From CAUZIZ01 sp965218775 (GTDB taxonomy: Bacteria > Acidobacteriota > UBA6911 > RPQK01 > JAJDTT01), in assembly GCA_965218775.1 (NCBI GenBank), contig CBDCLS010000005.1:1674001-1738000 (forward strand): a stretch of DNA of 64,000 bases, written 5' to 3'. How positions within the stretch are numbered: position 1 is the stretch's first letter; each line of letters starts with the position of its first letter. Of the stretch, positions 63,751-64,000 are shown piece by piece. A program made the translations under genes and the position numbers. The notes below the pieces were generated by a model. The model saw only the letters and a program-made list of their open reading frames with translations. It was not told the origin of the DNA and made no database searches.

Positions 63751-64000
63751 GAAAAAGAGGTCGCACGTTCCAGGTTCTCCAGTCGTTCCTATTGGACGGC
63801 TGGGGTGTCGAAGGGCATAGAGGCGGTCTCTTACGTAGCTTTGGCCTCTTGGCCTTCTGAAAGCATCGCGGAGTGGGATTTGGTACTTTCATACACTAGT
63901 GTCCGGTTATAAGTCCCATAGAGTCAACTGGTTAGAGCTAGGACTGTGGGCTTCCTGCAAGCTAGGTCTCATAAGTAGTTGATAAATGGGAACTTTCTCG
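63751..64000. other. Non-coding right edge
   Basis: It contains a repeat arm similar to 29977, a partial REP-like unit near 63834 (GTAGCTTTGGCCTC), and CACTAGTGTCCGGTTATAAG near 63893-63912, which resembles the terminus of some insertion sequences. No gene is seen. Confidence 0.35.

Overview
The window looks like a chromosomal segment of a free-living or host-associated heterotroph, most plausibly an acidobacterium. This is an inference. It rests on a degenerate serine/threonine kinase start of the type common in that phylum, DUF1501, DUF3179 and CehA/McbA-type genes, many secreted hydrolases, and a RAYT transposase with its palindromic repeat. There is no rRNA gene or other decisive marker. 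Coding density is moderate. The striking property is the load of mobile and repetitive DNA: about eleven IS or MITE insertions, most with readable target duplications, plus several families of intergenic palindromes.

Layout. 1-6.4 kb: a partial PHP metallohydrolase, an NAD-dependent epimerase, a 175-bp MITE, a hexamer-rich repeat, a 272-bp fold-back and a large secreted matrixin-like protein. 6.4-8.8 kb: alanine dehydrogenase, a truncated alcohol dehydrogenase, a small membrane protein and a frameshifted DUF1501 gene cut by an IS. 8.8-12.2 kb: an IS1380 element carrying a nested IS1182-like element. 12.3-18.2 kb: threonine dehydratase-like, DapA-like and AlaX-like proteins, then a lipoprotein, L,D-transpeptidase and exported-protein envelope cluster. 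18.2-24.7 kb: DUF3179 protein, spermidine-synthase-like membrane protein and an ISNCY element. 24.7-32 kb: SDR, TerB-like protein, second IS1380, Gfo/Idh/MocA oxidoreductase, FabI and an MsbA-type ABC exporter. 32.2-34.1 kb: a two-gene IS with a 9-bp duplication. 34.3-38.9 kb: XRE regulator, a two-gene membrane operon, a small Cys-rich exported peptide, a Fur-rubrerythrin fusion regulator, a macro-domain protein and a Cys-rich small protein. 38.9-40.6 kb: third IS1380. 40.9-47.3 kb: oligoendopeptidase F, a secreted PQQ-type propeller, a Tat-exported Gfo/Idh/MocA protein and a CehA/McbA hydrolase. 47.4-50.4 kb: tRNA-Val(TAC), an integrase remnant split by the MITE, an NPP-type phosphodiesterase and a third MITE copy. 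50.8-56.2 kb: C-type-lectin protein, kinase fragment, nucleotidyltransferase module, M20 peptidase and a secreted propeller protein. 56.2-60 kb: a REP palindrome split by the second IS1182-like copy, followed by a RAYT gene split by an IS256 element. 60-63.8 kb: FAD amine oxidase, M19 dipeptidase-like protein and a divergent Nramp-family transporter.

How it fits together. The host genes are mostly housekeeping and scavenging functions: peptide turnover (PepF, M20, M19-like), amino-acid conversion (Ald, threonine dehydratase, amine oxidase) and secreted sugar or phosphoester hydrolases. The most unusual host gene is the Fur-rubrerythrin fusion, preceded by an exported CC...C...C peptide and a palindrome that could be its operator.

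The most informative repeat observations are three. First, the 175-bp MITE shares terminal bases and the 4-bp CTAR target duplication with the resident IS1380 elements, which suggests mobilisation in trans. Second, a class of fold-back elements whose arms carry 7-8-bp periodic repeats sits flush against stop codons. Third, these repeats have supplied stop codons and terminal peptides to many genes.
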